This document shows, piece by piece, positions 7,884 through 16,127 of a stretch of 64,000 nt of DNA. Positions within the stretch are counted from its first letter, which is position 1. The number at the start of each line of letters is the position of its first letter. The translations under genes were made by a program, and so were the position numbers. Location: assembly GCA_017304475.1 (NCBI GenBank), contig JAFKKV010000017.1:62001-126000 (forward strand). The letters are read 5' to 3'. The DNA comes from Hyphomicrobiales bacterium (GTDB lineage Bacteria; Pseudomonadota; Alphaproteobacteria; Rhizobiales; Phreatobacteraceae). Below the pieces are notes generated by a model. The model ran no database searches. It saw nothing but the letters and a program-made list of their open reading frames with translations, and was not told the DNA's origin.

Positions 7884-8072
7884 TCAGCGCCGCTGATCAC
7901 CCTTGTGATCGCGCTCGTGGGCCGGCCCCTTGTGACCGGGCTCGCGCTCGCCGGCGCCGCTGTGCTGGCCGCCCTGCTGCGGATGGCCGCCGGTCTGGCT
8001 TTGCTGCTTGTCCTTGCCTTGCTTCTGATCGGACTGATGAGAGCCACTGCCGTGCTGCTTGTCCATGATCAT
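7884..8072 (-). CDS. Small hydrophilic Gln/His/Gly/Lys-rich protein
   Basis: A 62-residue, extremely hydrophilic protein (HQSDQKQGKDKQQSQTGGHP, then GEREPGHKGPAHERDHKGD). It has almost no hydrophobic residues and must be disordered, resembling hydrophilin-like proteins linked with desiccation or osmotic stress. AAAGGA precedes the start at 8072 (MIMDKQ); the second ATG two codons on is equally possible. No EcfG-type site with correct spacing was found upstream. A good terminator lies downstream. Confidence 0.6.
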   Translation of the reverse strand: MIMDKQHGSGSHQSDQKQGKDKQQSQTGGHPQQGGQHSGAGEREPGHKGPAHERDHKGDQRR

Positions 8073-8189
8073 GGTCCTTTCGAAGAACCCCCGAGCCTAT
8101 GGGGATAAGCCTGGCTTCGCCGATAAGTTCCGGCGGTCGGGGATAATCGCCCGGGAGCGCCGCGCATGGCGGCGCCCCGGCGCGTTCGG

Positions 8190-11033
8190 CTAGCCTGTCT
8201 CGTCGGCGATCATGCCGCGCAGGCGGTCCGTCAGGACCTCCATCGAAAAGGGCTTGGTGATCATCGCCATGCCGGGCTCGAGGAACCCTTGAGCGATCGC
8301 CGCGCTCTCCGCATAGCCGGTCATGAACAGCACCTTGAGGCCGGGCCGCCGCAGCCGCGCGGCCTCCGCGACCTGGCGTCCGTTCAGGCCGGGAAGGCCG
8401 ATATCGGTCACCAGCAGATCGATATCCTCGGCCGATTGCAGGATGTCGAGGCCGGCCGGCCCGGTCGCCGCCTCCAGCGGGCGGTAGCCGAGCTCGTTGA
8501 GGACCTCGACCACCAGGGCCCGGACCACGGCCTCGTCCTCGATCACCAGAACCGTCCCGCCGGTCACGCCGGCATGCGCGGCGAGCAGCCCCGCCGGCGG
8601 CTCGGCGAGCATGTCCTCGCCATCGCAGCGCGGCAGGAAGATCTGGACCGTCGTGCCCGCGCCGACCTGCGTCGCGATCCGGCAATAGCCCTCCGACTGG
8701 CGCGCGAAACCGTAGATCATCGACAGGCCGAGGCCCGTGCCCTGGCCGATCGGCTTGGTGGTGAAGAACGGGTCGAAGGCGCGCTCGACGACGTCGTCGG
8801 TCATGCCGGTTCCGGTATCGCTGACCGCGATGCAGACATATTCGCCCGGCCTGACGCCGTGCAGGCGCGCGGCATCGTCCCCGTCGAGCACGGTATTGGC
8901 CGTCCGGATCGTCAGCCTGCCGCCATCGGGCATGGCGTCGCGGGCATTGATCACGAGATTGAGGATGGCACTCTCGAGCTGGTTGGGATCGCAGCGCGTC
9001 AGCCAAAGGCCGGCCGCCATCGCCAGGTCGAGCACGATCTGCTCGCCGATGGTCCGGCGCACCATGTCTTCCATGGAGGCCACCAGGCCGTTGGCCCTGA
9101 CCGGCTTGGGGCTCAGCGGCTGCCGACGCGAGAAGGCCAGCAGCCGATGCGTCAAGGCCGCGGCGCGGGTGGCCGCCGTCATCGCGCCGGTGACGAAACG
9201 CCCGACCTCCTGGACCCGCCCCTGGGCGACGCGCCTCTGAATGATATCGAGCGAGCCGATAATGCCCTGGAGCAGATTGTTGAAATCATGCGCGATACCG
9301 CCGGTCAACTGACCGACGGCCTCCATTTTCTGGCTTTGACGCAAGGCCTCGTGGGCGGCGGTCAGGGCGGTGGTGCGTTCGGAGACGCGCTCCTCGAGCG
9401 TGGCCGCGAGCCGCGCCAGGGCCTCGGTCGCCGTCTTCTGGTCGTCGATATCGGTATTGGTCCCGACCCAGCGCCGCGGAGCGCCGGGCTCCCCGCCAAT
9501 GGTCACGGCCCGGGCGATATGCCAGCGATAGGCGCCGTCGGCCCGGCGCAGGCGAAACTCGACCTGATAGGGGGAGCCGTCCCTGAGTGATCGCGCCCAG
9601 GCGTCGGCCGCCCGCGGAAAGTCGTCGGGATGGACCATCGCGGTCCATTTCGCGCCATCGAGCTCGCCGGGCTTGAAGCCGGAATAGTCGTAGACCTGGT
9701 CGTTGAACCAATCGAGCTGGCCGTTCTGCGGCGCGGTCCAGACATGATTGGGCATGGCCTGGGCGAAGGTCCGGAACCGCTTCTCGCTTTCCGACAGCGC
9801 CGCCTCGACGGCCTTTCGCTCGGTGATCTCAAGGAACAGCACGGCGAAACGGTCCGGTCCGGTGCGGTGGGCCCGCGCCTCGAACCAGCGGTCGGCAAGC
9901 GTCGCGACATGGATATCGAGCGTTGCCGGCTCGCCGGTATCGACCACCCCGGCATAGGCCTCGATCAGCGTGTCCTGGATATCCGGAACGACCTCCCGGA
10001 CACGGCGGCCGATGGCATCGCCGGGGGCGATGCCGGTATGCGCCTCGAAAGCCGGGTTGATCTCGATGAACCTGAAATCGACCATGCGGCCGGCGGCATC
10101 GCGCACCGCCTCTGCCAGGAAGAAGCCCTCGCGCATCTGCGCGAACAGATCGCGCAACCGGGCTTCGCTCGCCTGTTTCGCCTCCTCGGCGTGGCGCCGG
10201 TCGGAGACGTCCATGGTCACGCCGACGAAGCGGCGGCCGGCCGCGTCCGGGCTGTCGACGACCTCGCCGCGCCGGGCGATCCAGCGCTCCTCCCCAGTAT
10301 CGGCACGGCGGATCCGATATTCCGTATATTCGAGCGGGTTGGACCGCAGCATGCGCGATGGCCCGGATCGATCCTGGTCATCCGGCTCGATCATGGACAC
10401 CAGCAGCCGGTCGGTCAGGTCGAGCTCGCGCGGCACGCCCCAGATGCGCCGGAACTCGTCCGAGGCATCGAGCTTGCCCGTCTCCGGATACCATTCGAAC
10501 GTGCCGACACCGCCCGCCTCCTGTGCGATGCGCAGGCGCTCCTCGGCCCGGATGCGTCCGGTCGTCTCCACCACCACGGCCAGGACACCGGCCGGCCTGC
10601 CGGTGTCGTCGAGAATCGGACTGTAGTCGAGATTGAGCCAGACATCCTCGGGCAGGCCGTTGCGATGCAGCACCAGATGCTGATCGGCATAGGCGAGCGC
10701 CCGCCCCTCGCCATGGACCACCTTCAGCACATTGGCGTTGAATTCGGCCACTTCCGGCCAGCCGTCCAGCACCTTCGAGCCGAGCGCTTCCGGGTGCCGG
10801 CCGCCGGCGAAGACCGAATAGGCGTCGTTATAGATCATGACGCCGTCGGTGCCCCACAGCAGCACCATGGGCAATTGCGATTGCAGCACCAGGCTGGTGA
10901 CGAGCTTCAGGCTTTGCGGCCAGGCCGCCACAGGCCCGAGCGTCGCGGACCAGTCGCGGTCGCGGATGAGCGCGCCGGTCGAGCCGCCATTGACCAGGAA
11001 GGCGGGCGACGAGGGCGAGGAGAGCTCGGGCAT
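8190..11033 (-). CDS. Multi-PAS hybrid sensor histidine kinase
   Basis: A 947-residue soluble hybrid kinase. Several PAS/PAC sensor repeats fill residues about 20-530. The dimerisation/phosphoacceptor helix carries His about 572 (GGIAHDFNNLLQG). The ATPase domain has the N box (NLVINARDAMPDGG) and G boxes (DTGTGM, GQGTGLGLSMIYGF). A receiver domain occupies the last 120 residues, with acidic pocket IEDE, phospho-acceptor D about 877 (LVTDIGLPGLNG) and Lys in TKPF. The frame stays open to 11234, but the ATG at 11033 has GGAAGA upstream and begins the conserved part. There are no transmembrane helices, so it senses a cytoplasmic signal. It follows the single-domain response regulator gene by 73 bases and is probably cotranscribed with it. 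Confidence 0.9.
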   Translation of the reverse strand: MPELSSPSSPAFLVNGGSTGALIRDRDWSATLGPVAAWPQSLKLVTSLVLQSQLPMVLLWGTDGVMIYNDAYSVFAGGRHPEALGSKVLDGWPEVAEFNANVLKVVHGEGRALAYADQHLVLHRNGLPEDVWLNLDYSPILDDTGRPAGVLAVVVETTGRIRAEERLRIAQEAGGVGTFEWYPETGKLDASDEFRRIWGVPRELDLTDRLLVSMIEPDDQDRSGPSRMLRSNPLEYTEYRIRRADTGEERWIARRGEVVDSPDAAGRRFVGVTMDVSDRRHAEEAKQASEARLRDLFAQMREGFFLAEAVRDAAGRMVDFRFIEINPAFEAHTGIAPGDAIGRRVREVVPDIQDTLIEAYAGVVDTGEPATLDIHVATLADRWFEARAHRTGPDRFAVLFLEITERKAVEAALSESEKRFRTFAQAMPNHVWTAPQNGQLDWFNDQVYDYSGFKPGELDGAKWTAMVHPDDFPRAADAWARSLRDGSPYQVEFRLRRADGAYRWHIARAVTIGGEPGAPRRWVGTNTDIDDQKTATEALARLAATLEERVSERTTALTAAHEALRQSQKMEAVGQLTGGIAHDFNNLLQGIIGSLDIIQRRVAQGRVQEVGRFVTGAMTAATRAAALTHRLLAFSRRQPLSPKPVRANGLVASMEDMVRRTIGEQIVLDLAMAAGLWLTRCDPNQLESAILNLVINARDAMPDGGRLTIRTANTVLDGDDAARLHGVRPGEYVCIAVSDTGTGMTDDVVERAFDPFFTTKPIGQGTGLGLSMIYGFARQSEGYCRIATQVGAGTTVQIFLPRCDGEDMLAEPPAGLLAAHAGVTGGTVLVIEDEAVVRALVVEVLNELGYRPLEAATGPAGLDILQSAEDIDLLVTDIGLPGLNGRQVAEAARLRRPGLKVLFMTGYAESAAIAQGFLEPGMAMITKPFSMEVLTDRLRGMIADETG

Positions 11034-11106
11034 GACGTCTTCCGGAACCAGTCTTTGCCGGCGGCGACGGCCGGAAACGCATGATGCTATGGGCGGCCGG
11101 TTGCGG

Positions 11107-11505
11107 TTATCGGACCGAGGCCGGCAACAGATCGGCGAGCTTTTCCGACAGGTCCCGCAGCAGATAGGGCTTGCCCAGGCGCGGCAGGTCGCTGCTCGAT
11201 CCCGCCAGAAATTCGCCCGCCGGAAGTTCGGCATAGCCGGTCGCGAGCAGGATCGGGATGCCCGGACGAAGCGCGCGCGCCCGTGCGGCGAGCTCGACGC
11301 CCGTCATTCCCGGCATGGCATGATCGGTGATGATGGCGTCGACGTCCCGGCCGCTCTCCAGGATATCCAGCGCCTCCCTGCCCGAACTCGCCTGGATCAC
11401 CCGGTGCCCGAGATCCTCCAGCATGTCCACCGTGCTCATCGCGATGAGAAAGTCGTCGTCGACGAACAGGATCGTGCATGGGGGCTTGCCGCCACTCTCC
11501 ATCAT
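11107..11505 (-). CDS. Single-domain response regulator
   Basis: A 132-residue stand-alone receiver domain: acidic cluster VDDD near residue 16, phospho-acceptor D61 (ITDHAMPGMTG), Thr/Ser switch position within LLATGYAEL, and conserved K112 in GKPY. There is no output domain, so it acts by protein contact or as a phosphate sink. GGAGAAGAC precedes the double ATG at 11505. It lies upstream of the hybrid kinase on the same strand, and a GGAAC-N17-AGTT site lies about 86 bases before it. Confidence 0.88.
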   Translation of the reverse strand: MMESGGKPPCTILFVDDDFLIAMSTVDMLEDLGHRVIQASSGREALDILESGRDVDAIITDHAMPGMTGVELAARARALRPGIPILLATGYAELPAGEFLAGSSSDLPRLGKPYLLRDLSEKLADLLPASVR

Positions 11506-11590
11506 GTCTTCTCCGCACCGGCCGCAGGCGCCTTCACTGGACGGCCGGCCTCGCCTCATCAAGCCCCACCATGCAGGCTCAGCTCTACCG

Positions 11591-11616
11591 AACTGCCGGC
11601 CAGCCGGACTGGTTCC
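11591..11616 (-). promoter_or_regulatory. EcfG-like promoter (GGAAC-N17-AGTT), leftward
   Basis: On the minus strand GGAAC (11616-11612), 17 bases, AGTT (11594-11591). It keeps GTT but has A for C at the first -10 position. It could drive the response-regulator/hybrid-kinase operon. Confidence 0.4.
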
Positions 11617-11734
11617 CTCCCGCCGAGAGTTTTTTTGAGGGGAAGCGCTCGCGCAGCGTCGCCTGCCGCCGCGAAACATGGCACGAGCATGAACGAGGCA
11701 ATGAGGCGAGCATTCGCTCCGGGGATCAGCCACT

Positions 11735-12805
11735 TTGAACGAGACATCGGACGACAACGCTCGCGGCCCATCCGCCGAGCGGCCGGCGAGCGACATCGAA
11801 GCGCTCCTGCGCGAACGCGAAGCCGAACTCGCGCGGGTCCAGTTGATCGGTCAGGTCGGGGGCCTCCAGGTCGACCTGCGTGGCGGCGCCTTCAGGAACA
11901 AGCGCTCTCCGGAATATCTGAGGGTTCACGGCCTGCCACCCGAGGCCGCCACCGAAACGCATGAAGCCTGGGTGCAACGGATCCACCAGGACGACCGGCA
12001 GCGCACCGAGCAGCATTTCCGCGAAGTCGTCGCCGGCTCCGCCACCGATTACGAGGCCGAATACCGCATCGTCAGGCCGAGCGACGGCCAGGTTCGCTGG
12101 ATCCTGGCCAAGGCCGAGATCGAGCGTGACGCCGAGGGCAAGGCCATTCGCCTGATCGGCGCGCATATCGACATCACCGACCGTCGGCATGCCGAGGAGC
12201 AAAGCGACCTGATCGCGCGCGAGCTGTCGCATCGCATCAAGAATATCTTCGCCGTGGTCAACAGCCTGGTCATGCTCTCGGCACGCGACCGTCCCGAGAT
12301 GCGCGAATTCGCCCAGGTCGTCGGTGACCGTATCCGGATCCTGGGGCAGACCCAGGACTATGTGCGGCCGAGACGCGAGGGTGCAGCCGGCGCGGCACCG
12401 CAGACCGCGCTCGGCCTGGTCGCACTGCTGCTCGCCGCCTATCAGCACGGCGACCACCAGCACATCTCGATCGCGGGGTACGACGTGCCGATCGGCGAAC
12501 GGGCCGCGACCGCGCTCGCGCTTGTCGTGCATGAGCTTGCGACGAATGCCGTCAAATATGGCGCCTTGTCGACGCCATCGGGACGCCTGATGGTTCACGG
12601 CGAGGCCGAGCCCGGCCTGCTCGCGCTCACCTGGCAGGAGCGCGGCGGCCCGACGATCGCCGGCCCACCGGCGCATAGGGGCTTCGGCACGATCATGTCG
12701 CAAAAAGCAGCGACCGCGCAGCTCGGCGCGGTCGCCCGTTATGACTGGAGCCCGGAGGGCCTGACCTTCACATTGACGGTGCCGCTGGAGAACCTCGCCC
12801 GCTGA
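11735..12805 (+). CDS. HWE-family sensor histidine kinase with PAS domain
   Basis: A 356-residue soluble kinase. A short coiled helix is followed by a PAS/PAC domain (about residues 40-150, ending GAHIDITDRRHAEEQ) and an HWE-type catalytic part: phospho-acceptor H166 in ELSHRIKNIFAVVNSL, N box HELATNAVKYGAL near residue 271, and the diagnostic W-x-E in LLALTWQERGG (W300, E302). HWE kinases often feed the PhyR/NepR/EcfG stress pathway, which fits the promoters around it, but no PhyR gene is in the window. The start appears to be a TTG at 11735; no in-frame ATG precedes the conserved region. It is divergent from the response-regulator operon. Confidence 0.88.
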   Translation: MNETSDDNARGPSAERPASDIEALLREREAELARVQLIGQVGGLQVDLRGGAFRNKRSPEYLRVHGLPPEAATETHEAWVQRIHQDDRQRTEQHFREVVAGSATDYEAEYRIVRPSDGQVRWILAKAEIERDAEGKAIRLIGAHIDITDRRHAEEQSDLIARELSHRIKNIFAVVNSLVMLSARDRPEMREFAQVVGDRIRILGQTQDYVRPRREGAAGAAPQTALGLVALLLAAYQHGDHQHISIAGYDVPIGERAATALALVVHELATNAVKYGALSTPSGRLMVHGEAEPGLLALTWQERGGPTIAGPPAHRGFGTIMSQKAATAQLGAVARYDWSPEGLTFTLTVPLENLAR

Positions 12806-12836
12806 CCGGCGGCCGCCCGCCAAATCACGCGACAAG

Positions 12837-13691
12837 TCACTCGAACAGCGGCACGTCGTCCCTGTAGCTCGCGCCGAGCGCCGCGCCGACACAGGCGATG
12901 AAGGCGCCGATGAGCAGCGAGAGGAAGACCAGGAGCGAGCCGAGCGAAGCCGCCTTGCGCGCCTTGTCCGCCGCTTCCTTCGCCTTGACCTTGGCCGCCT
13001 CGGCCTTGGCCAGCATGGCGTCGACCCGGCGCTGCGCCTCATCCGGGGCGACGCCTGCCCGCTGCGCCACGATCTGCGCCAGATAGGTCTTGTCGGCCGC
13101 CGGCATCTCGCCATTGGCGGCTGCCGCGATCAGGATCCGCGTCGCCTCGGCGCGCGAATCCGGATTGCCCGACGGCGTCGGCGCGGCGCCGCGAAAAAGC
13201 GTATCGACGACATAGCCGGTGGCATCGGCGGGCGAGCCGGTCCGACCTTCCGCGACGCCCGTGGCCGCGCCCGCAGCGACCGTCGCGGTCGCCTCGACAC
13301 CCGTCCGCGTGACCGCCGAAATGGTCGAGGTCAGCGTGGCCGCGACGATCAGGGTCGCGACGCACCATGTCAGCAGGCCGTTGGCGGTGTCCCGGAAGAA
13401 CACCTCGTCGCTGTGCAGATTGGCCCAGCGGGTTCGAAGCCGCCCGGTGACGAAACCGCCGAAGCCCGAGGAGATCCATTGCACCAGGATCAGCCCGATG
13501 CCCCCGGACACGCCGAAGGCGGTGGCGCTCATGCCCTGCCCCGACCACGGCGACACGCCGGCAAGACCGATCGCCGCGCACAGGAAGAAAAGCGAAAGAC
13601 TGGTCGTCGCAGCGACGACGGCACCGGCGAAGACTGCACTCCAGGATACGGCCGACCAGGGCGATTCAACTTGAGCCGTTGCTTGGGTCAT
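12837..13691 (-). CDS. Hypothetical four-helix membrane protein
   Basis: A 284-residue inner-membrane protein. Hydrophobic helices lie at residues about 17-45, 55-85 (GGIGLILVQWISSGFGGFV), 103-125 and 250-272 (LLVFLSLLIGAFIACVGAAL). A long polar segment between the third and fourth includes a charged helix (AEAAKVKAKEAADKARKA), suggesting a coiled-coil arm. The glycine-rich N-terminal repeat resembles small stress-associated membrane proteins of alphaproteobacteria, but no named family is assigned. It lies 15 bases after a 25-residue membrane peptide gene that has a perfect EcfG-type promoter, so the pair is likely one stress-induced transcript. Confidence 0.75.
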   Translation of the reverse strand: MTQATAQVESPWSAVSWSAVFAGAVVAATTSLSLFFLCAAIGLAGVSPWSGQGMSATAFGVSGGIGLILVQWISSGFGGFVTGRLRTRWANLHSDEVFFRDTANGLLTWCVATLIVAATLTSTISAVTRTGVEATATVAAGAATGVAEGRTGSPADATGYVVDTLFRGAAPTPSGNPDSRAEATRILIAAAANGEMPAADKTYLAQIVAQRAGVAPDEAQRRVDAMLAKAEAAKVKAKEAADKARKAASLGSLLVFLSLLIGAFIACVGAALGASYRDDVPLFE

Positions 13692-13706
13692 TGCGATCTC
13701 CTCGAA

Positions 13707-13784
13707 TTATCGCGTGAACAACGCGAGAAGAATGATGACCGGAATGGGAACCCCCAGAAGCCAAAGCAGAATTCCACGACCCAT
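13707..13784 (-). CDS. 25-aa membrane peptide
   Basis: A 25-residue hydrophobic peptide (MGRGILLWLLGVPIP then VIILLALFTR). A perfect AGGAGGT lies eight bases before the ATG, and a perfect EcfG-type promoter lies just upstream. Very short proteins of this shape (MGRGILLWLLG start) recur in alphaproteobacterial genomes, by recollection. Function unknown; it probably inserts in the inner membrane. The longer frame reaching back to 13910 is ignored because it lacks a ribosome-binding site. Confidence 0.72.
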   Translation of the reverse strand: MGRGILLWLLGVPIPVIILLALFTR

Positions 13785-13809
13785 GACGACCTCCTGTGTT
13801 TGGAAGCAC

Positions 13810-13835
13810 AACGAGATCGGCGCCGGATTGGTTCC
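13810..13835 (-). promoter_or_regulatory. EcfG-type stress promoter (GGAAC-N17-CGTT), leftward
   Basis: On the minus strand GGAAC (13835-13831), 17 bases, CGTT (13813-13810). It ends 26 bases before the start of the 25-aa peptide and can drive it together with the four-helix membrane protein. Confidence 0.75.
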
Positions 13836-14048
13836 GGCGCATCGGGCTGTTCGAGATGAAATCACTTTGCGCTGAATTTTTGCCAGCGCTCCGCATGGCC
13901 AAGTACGCATGAACGTTGCCTCTCACGAAAAGCGTTCTCGTTCCGGCAACACGGCATGCGCAAGATTGGGCTTCCGGCGGGAATTCGCGCTGTCACACTC
14001 CGGCCAGAAACCCTGTCCTGGGAGGCGGGGTCAGATGGGGATATCGTC

Positions 14049-15248
14049 ATGGATCGACGCGCACTGCTCGGCGGGCTCTCCGCCGCGACCCTCGGCTCTC
14101 GCTTCGCATTCGGCCAGGCCACCAGCGAAATCCGCATCGGCGCGCCGCTGCCCTTGACCGGCCCGCTCGCCCCCGAAGGCCGCAAGCAGAAGCGCGGCTA
14201 CGATCTGTGGGCGGCCGAGGTCGCCAAGCAGGGCGGGCTCGATGTCGGCGGCCGCAAGCTGCCGGTCAGGATCATCTATTCCGACTATCAGTCGGCCACG
14301 CCGCGCGGCGTCCAGGCCTGCGACCTGCTGGTCTCCCAGGAAAAGGTCCAGTTCCTGTTCTCGCCCTTCGGATCGGGCGCCGCCAAGGCCGGCAGCGCAA
14401 TCGCCGAGCGCTACAAGATCCCGATGATCGCGCCGACCGCCTCCTCGGTCGAGGTCTATGACCAGGGCTTCAAATATCTGTTCGGCACCTTCACGCCCAA
14501 CTCGACGCTGACCGAGCCGCTGGCCAAGCTGGTCACCGAGAAGGCCCCCGACGTGAAGAAGGTGGCGATCTTCTCGCGCAACGACCTGCTGCCGCTGTCG
14601 CTCGCCGCCGAAATGCGCAAGTCCTGCCAGTCGCGCAATCTGAGCGTGGTCTATGACGAGAAATTCGCCATCGGCACGCTCGATTTCGCCTCCGCCCTGA
14701 CCCAGATCCGGGCCGCGGCACCGGACTGGATCTTTGTCGGCGGCTATATCAACGACCTCGTCCAGGTCCGGGCCCAGATGCGCGACCTCGGCCTCAAGCC
14801 GAAGGTGCTCACCATGATCGCCGGGCCGGCCTATGAGGAATATATCCAGGCCCTGAAGGGCGCCGCCGAAAACGTCACCAGCGCGTCCTGGTGGCACCCC
14901 GCCGTTCGCTACGAAGGCGCCGATCTCTTCGGCTCGACCGCGCGCTATGTCGAGACCTTCCGCGCCGCCTATAACGGCGAGACGCCCGACTATGCCGAAG
15001 CCTCGGCCTCCTCGGCCGGCGCCATCCTGCAGCTTGCGATCAAGCAGGCCGGCACGCTGGAGGGCCCCGTCGTGCGCGATGCGCTGGCCGCGCTCAATGT
15101 CCAGACCTTCTGGGGGCCGGTCCGTTTCGGGCCGAGCGGCCAGATCGACAGCCTGACCCCGCCGGTCTTCCAGATCCAGGACGGCAAGACCGTCGTGCTG
15201 CTGCCAACCGAGATCAAGCAGGGCGAACTCAAGTTCGGCATCGCCTGA
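14049..15248 (+). CDS. Branched-chain-type ABC transporter substrate-binding protein
   Basis: A 399-residue periplasmic binding protein of the Leu/Ile/Val-binding (type I) family. The signal begins MDRRALLGGLSAATLGSRFA and contains a twin-arginine-like pair; the mature part opens with IRIGAPLPLTGPLAPEGRKQ, the normal family start. The ATG at 14049 is chosen because the signal begins there; the frame upstream lacks signal character. It is the first gene of a tight operon of two permeases, two ATPases, an aldehyde dehydrogenase and a deaminase-like protein. The ligand is therefore probably an organic acid, amide or aromatic-derived compound rather than an amino acid. Confidence 0.9.
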   Translation: MDRRALLGGLSAATLGSRFAFGQATSEIRIGAPLPLTGPLAPEGRKQKRGYDLWAAEVAKQGGLDVGGRKLPVRIIYSDYQSATPRGVQACDLLVSQEKVQFLFSPFGSGAAKAGSAIAERYKIPMIAPTASSVEVYDQGFKYLFGTFTPNSTLTEPLAKLVTEKAPDVKKVAIFSRNDLLPLSLAAEMRKSCQSRNLSVVYDEKFAIGTLDFASALTQIRAAAPDWIFVGGYINDLVQVRAQMRDLGLKPKVLTMIAGPAYEEYIQALKGAAENVTSASWWHPAVRYEGADLFGSTARYVETFRAAYNGETPDYAEASASSAGAILQLAIKQAGTLEGPVVRDALAALNVQTFWGPVRFGPSGQIDSLTPPVFQIQDGKTVVLLPTEIKQGELKFGIA

Positions 15249-15251
15249 GCC

Positions 15252-16127
15252 ATGAGCGCCTCCCTTCTCGCGCAAGTCCTCGCCAACGGCCTGCTGCTCG
15301 GCGGCCTCTACGCCGCCGTCGCAGCCGGCTTCTCCCTCGTCTGGGGCGTTCTCAACGTCGTCAACATGCTGCACGGCTCGGCCATCGTGCTCGGCTCCTA
15401 TGCCGCCTATTTCGGCTGGCTGCGCCTGGGCGTGAACCCCTTCGCCGCGGCCCTGGTCGTCGGTCCGGTCATCGGTGCGATCGGCTGGGCGATCCAGCGC
15501 TATCTGGTCGAGCGGGTCGTGGCGGCGCCGGTGCTGATCACGCTCGTGCTGACCTTCGCGCTCGACCTGATCCTCAACAACGCCATGATCGCCGCCTTCT
15601 CCGCCGATTACCGCAAGATCGCCAGCGTCTCCGGCCTGCCGCCCCTCACCTTCGGCCCCGTCGGCCTGCCGGTCGACCGGCTGCTGGCGGCGCTTGCCGG
15701 CATCGCCGCGACGCTCGCGATCCATCTCTATCTGACGAGGTCCAGGCTCGGCCGGGCCATCGTCGCCGTGCGCATGGACCGCGAGACGGCCATGCTGATG
15801 GGCGTCAAGGTCGAGGCGATCTACGCGGCGACCTTCGGCATCGGCCTGGCGCTCGCCGGCATTGCCGGCTGCCTGATGGCGGCGGTCTTCCCGATCTCGC
15901 CGCTGAACAGCCCGGGCTATCTCGGCGTCGCCTTCGTCGCCTGCGTTCTCGGCGGCCTCGGCAGCGTCGTCGGCGCGATCGTCGGCGGCCTCGTGCTCGG
16001 CGTGGTCGAAAGCTTCGGCGCCATCTTCGTCGGCCCGGAATACAGCGTCACCGTCGCCTCCGTGCTGCTCATCGTCATGCTGCTCTGGCGTCCGCAAGGC
16101 CTGCTCGGCCGGGCCGGTTACGAATGA
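15252..16127 (+). CDS. livH: Branched-chain-type ABC transporter permease (LivH family)
   Basis: A 291-residue inner-membrane permease with about eight hydrophobic helices. It opens LLAQVLANGLLLGGLYAAVA and carries the family motif GVLNVVNMLHGSAIVLGSYA, both typical of LivH. It lies three bases after the binding-protein gene and overlaps the next permease by ATGA. It forms the translocation channel with the LivM-type partner. Confidence 0.92.
   Translation: MSASLLAQVLANGLLLGGLYAAVAAGFSLVWGVLNVVNMLHGSAIVLGSYAAYFGWLRLGVNPFAAALVVGPVIGAIGWAIQRYLVERVVAAPVLITLVLTFALDLILNNAMIAAFSADYRKIASVSGLPPLTFGPVGLPVDRLLAALAGIAATLAIHLYLTRSRLGRAIVAVRMDRETAMLMGVKVEAIYAATFGIGLALAGIAGCLMAAVFPISPLNSPGYLGVAFVACVLGGLGSVVGAIVGGLVLGVVESFGAIFVGPEYSVTVASVLLIVMLLWRPQGLLGRAGYE

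Noticed and set aside
8106..8131. GGAAC (minus strand, 8131-8127) before the hydrophilic 62-aa gene
   Set aside because: The -10 positions read GCTT or CTTA, not GTT, at allowed spacings.
8166..11084. Plus-strand frames opposite the hybrid kinase
   Set aside because: The minus strand has complete PAS, kinase and receiver motifs; the plus frames have none.
11107..11505. The short response regulator as PhyR
   Set aside because: PhyR has a sigma-like N-terminal domain and about 260 residues; this is a 132-residue bare receiver.
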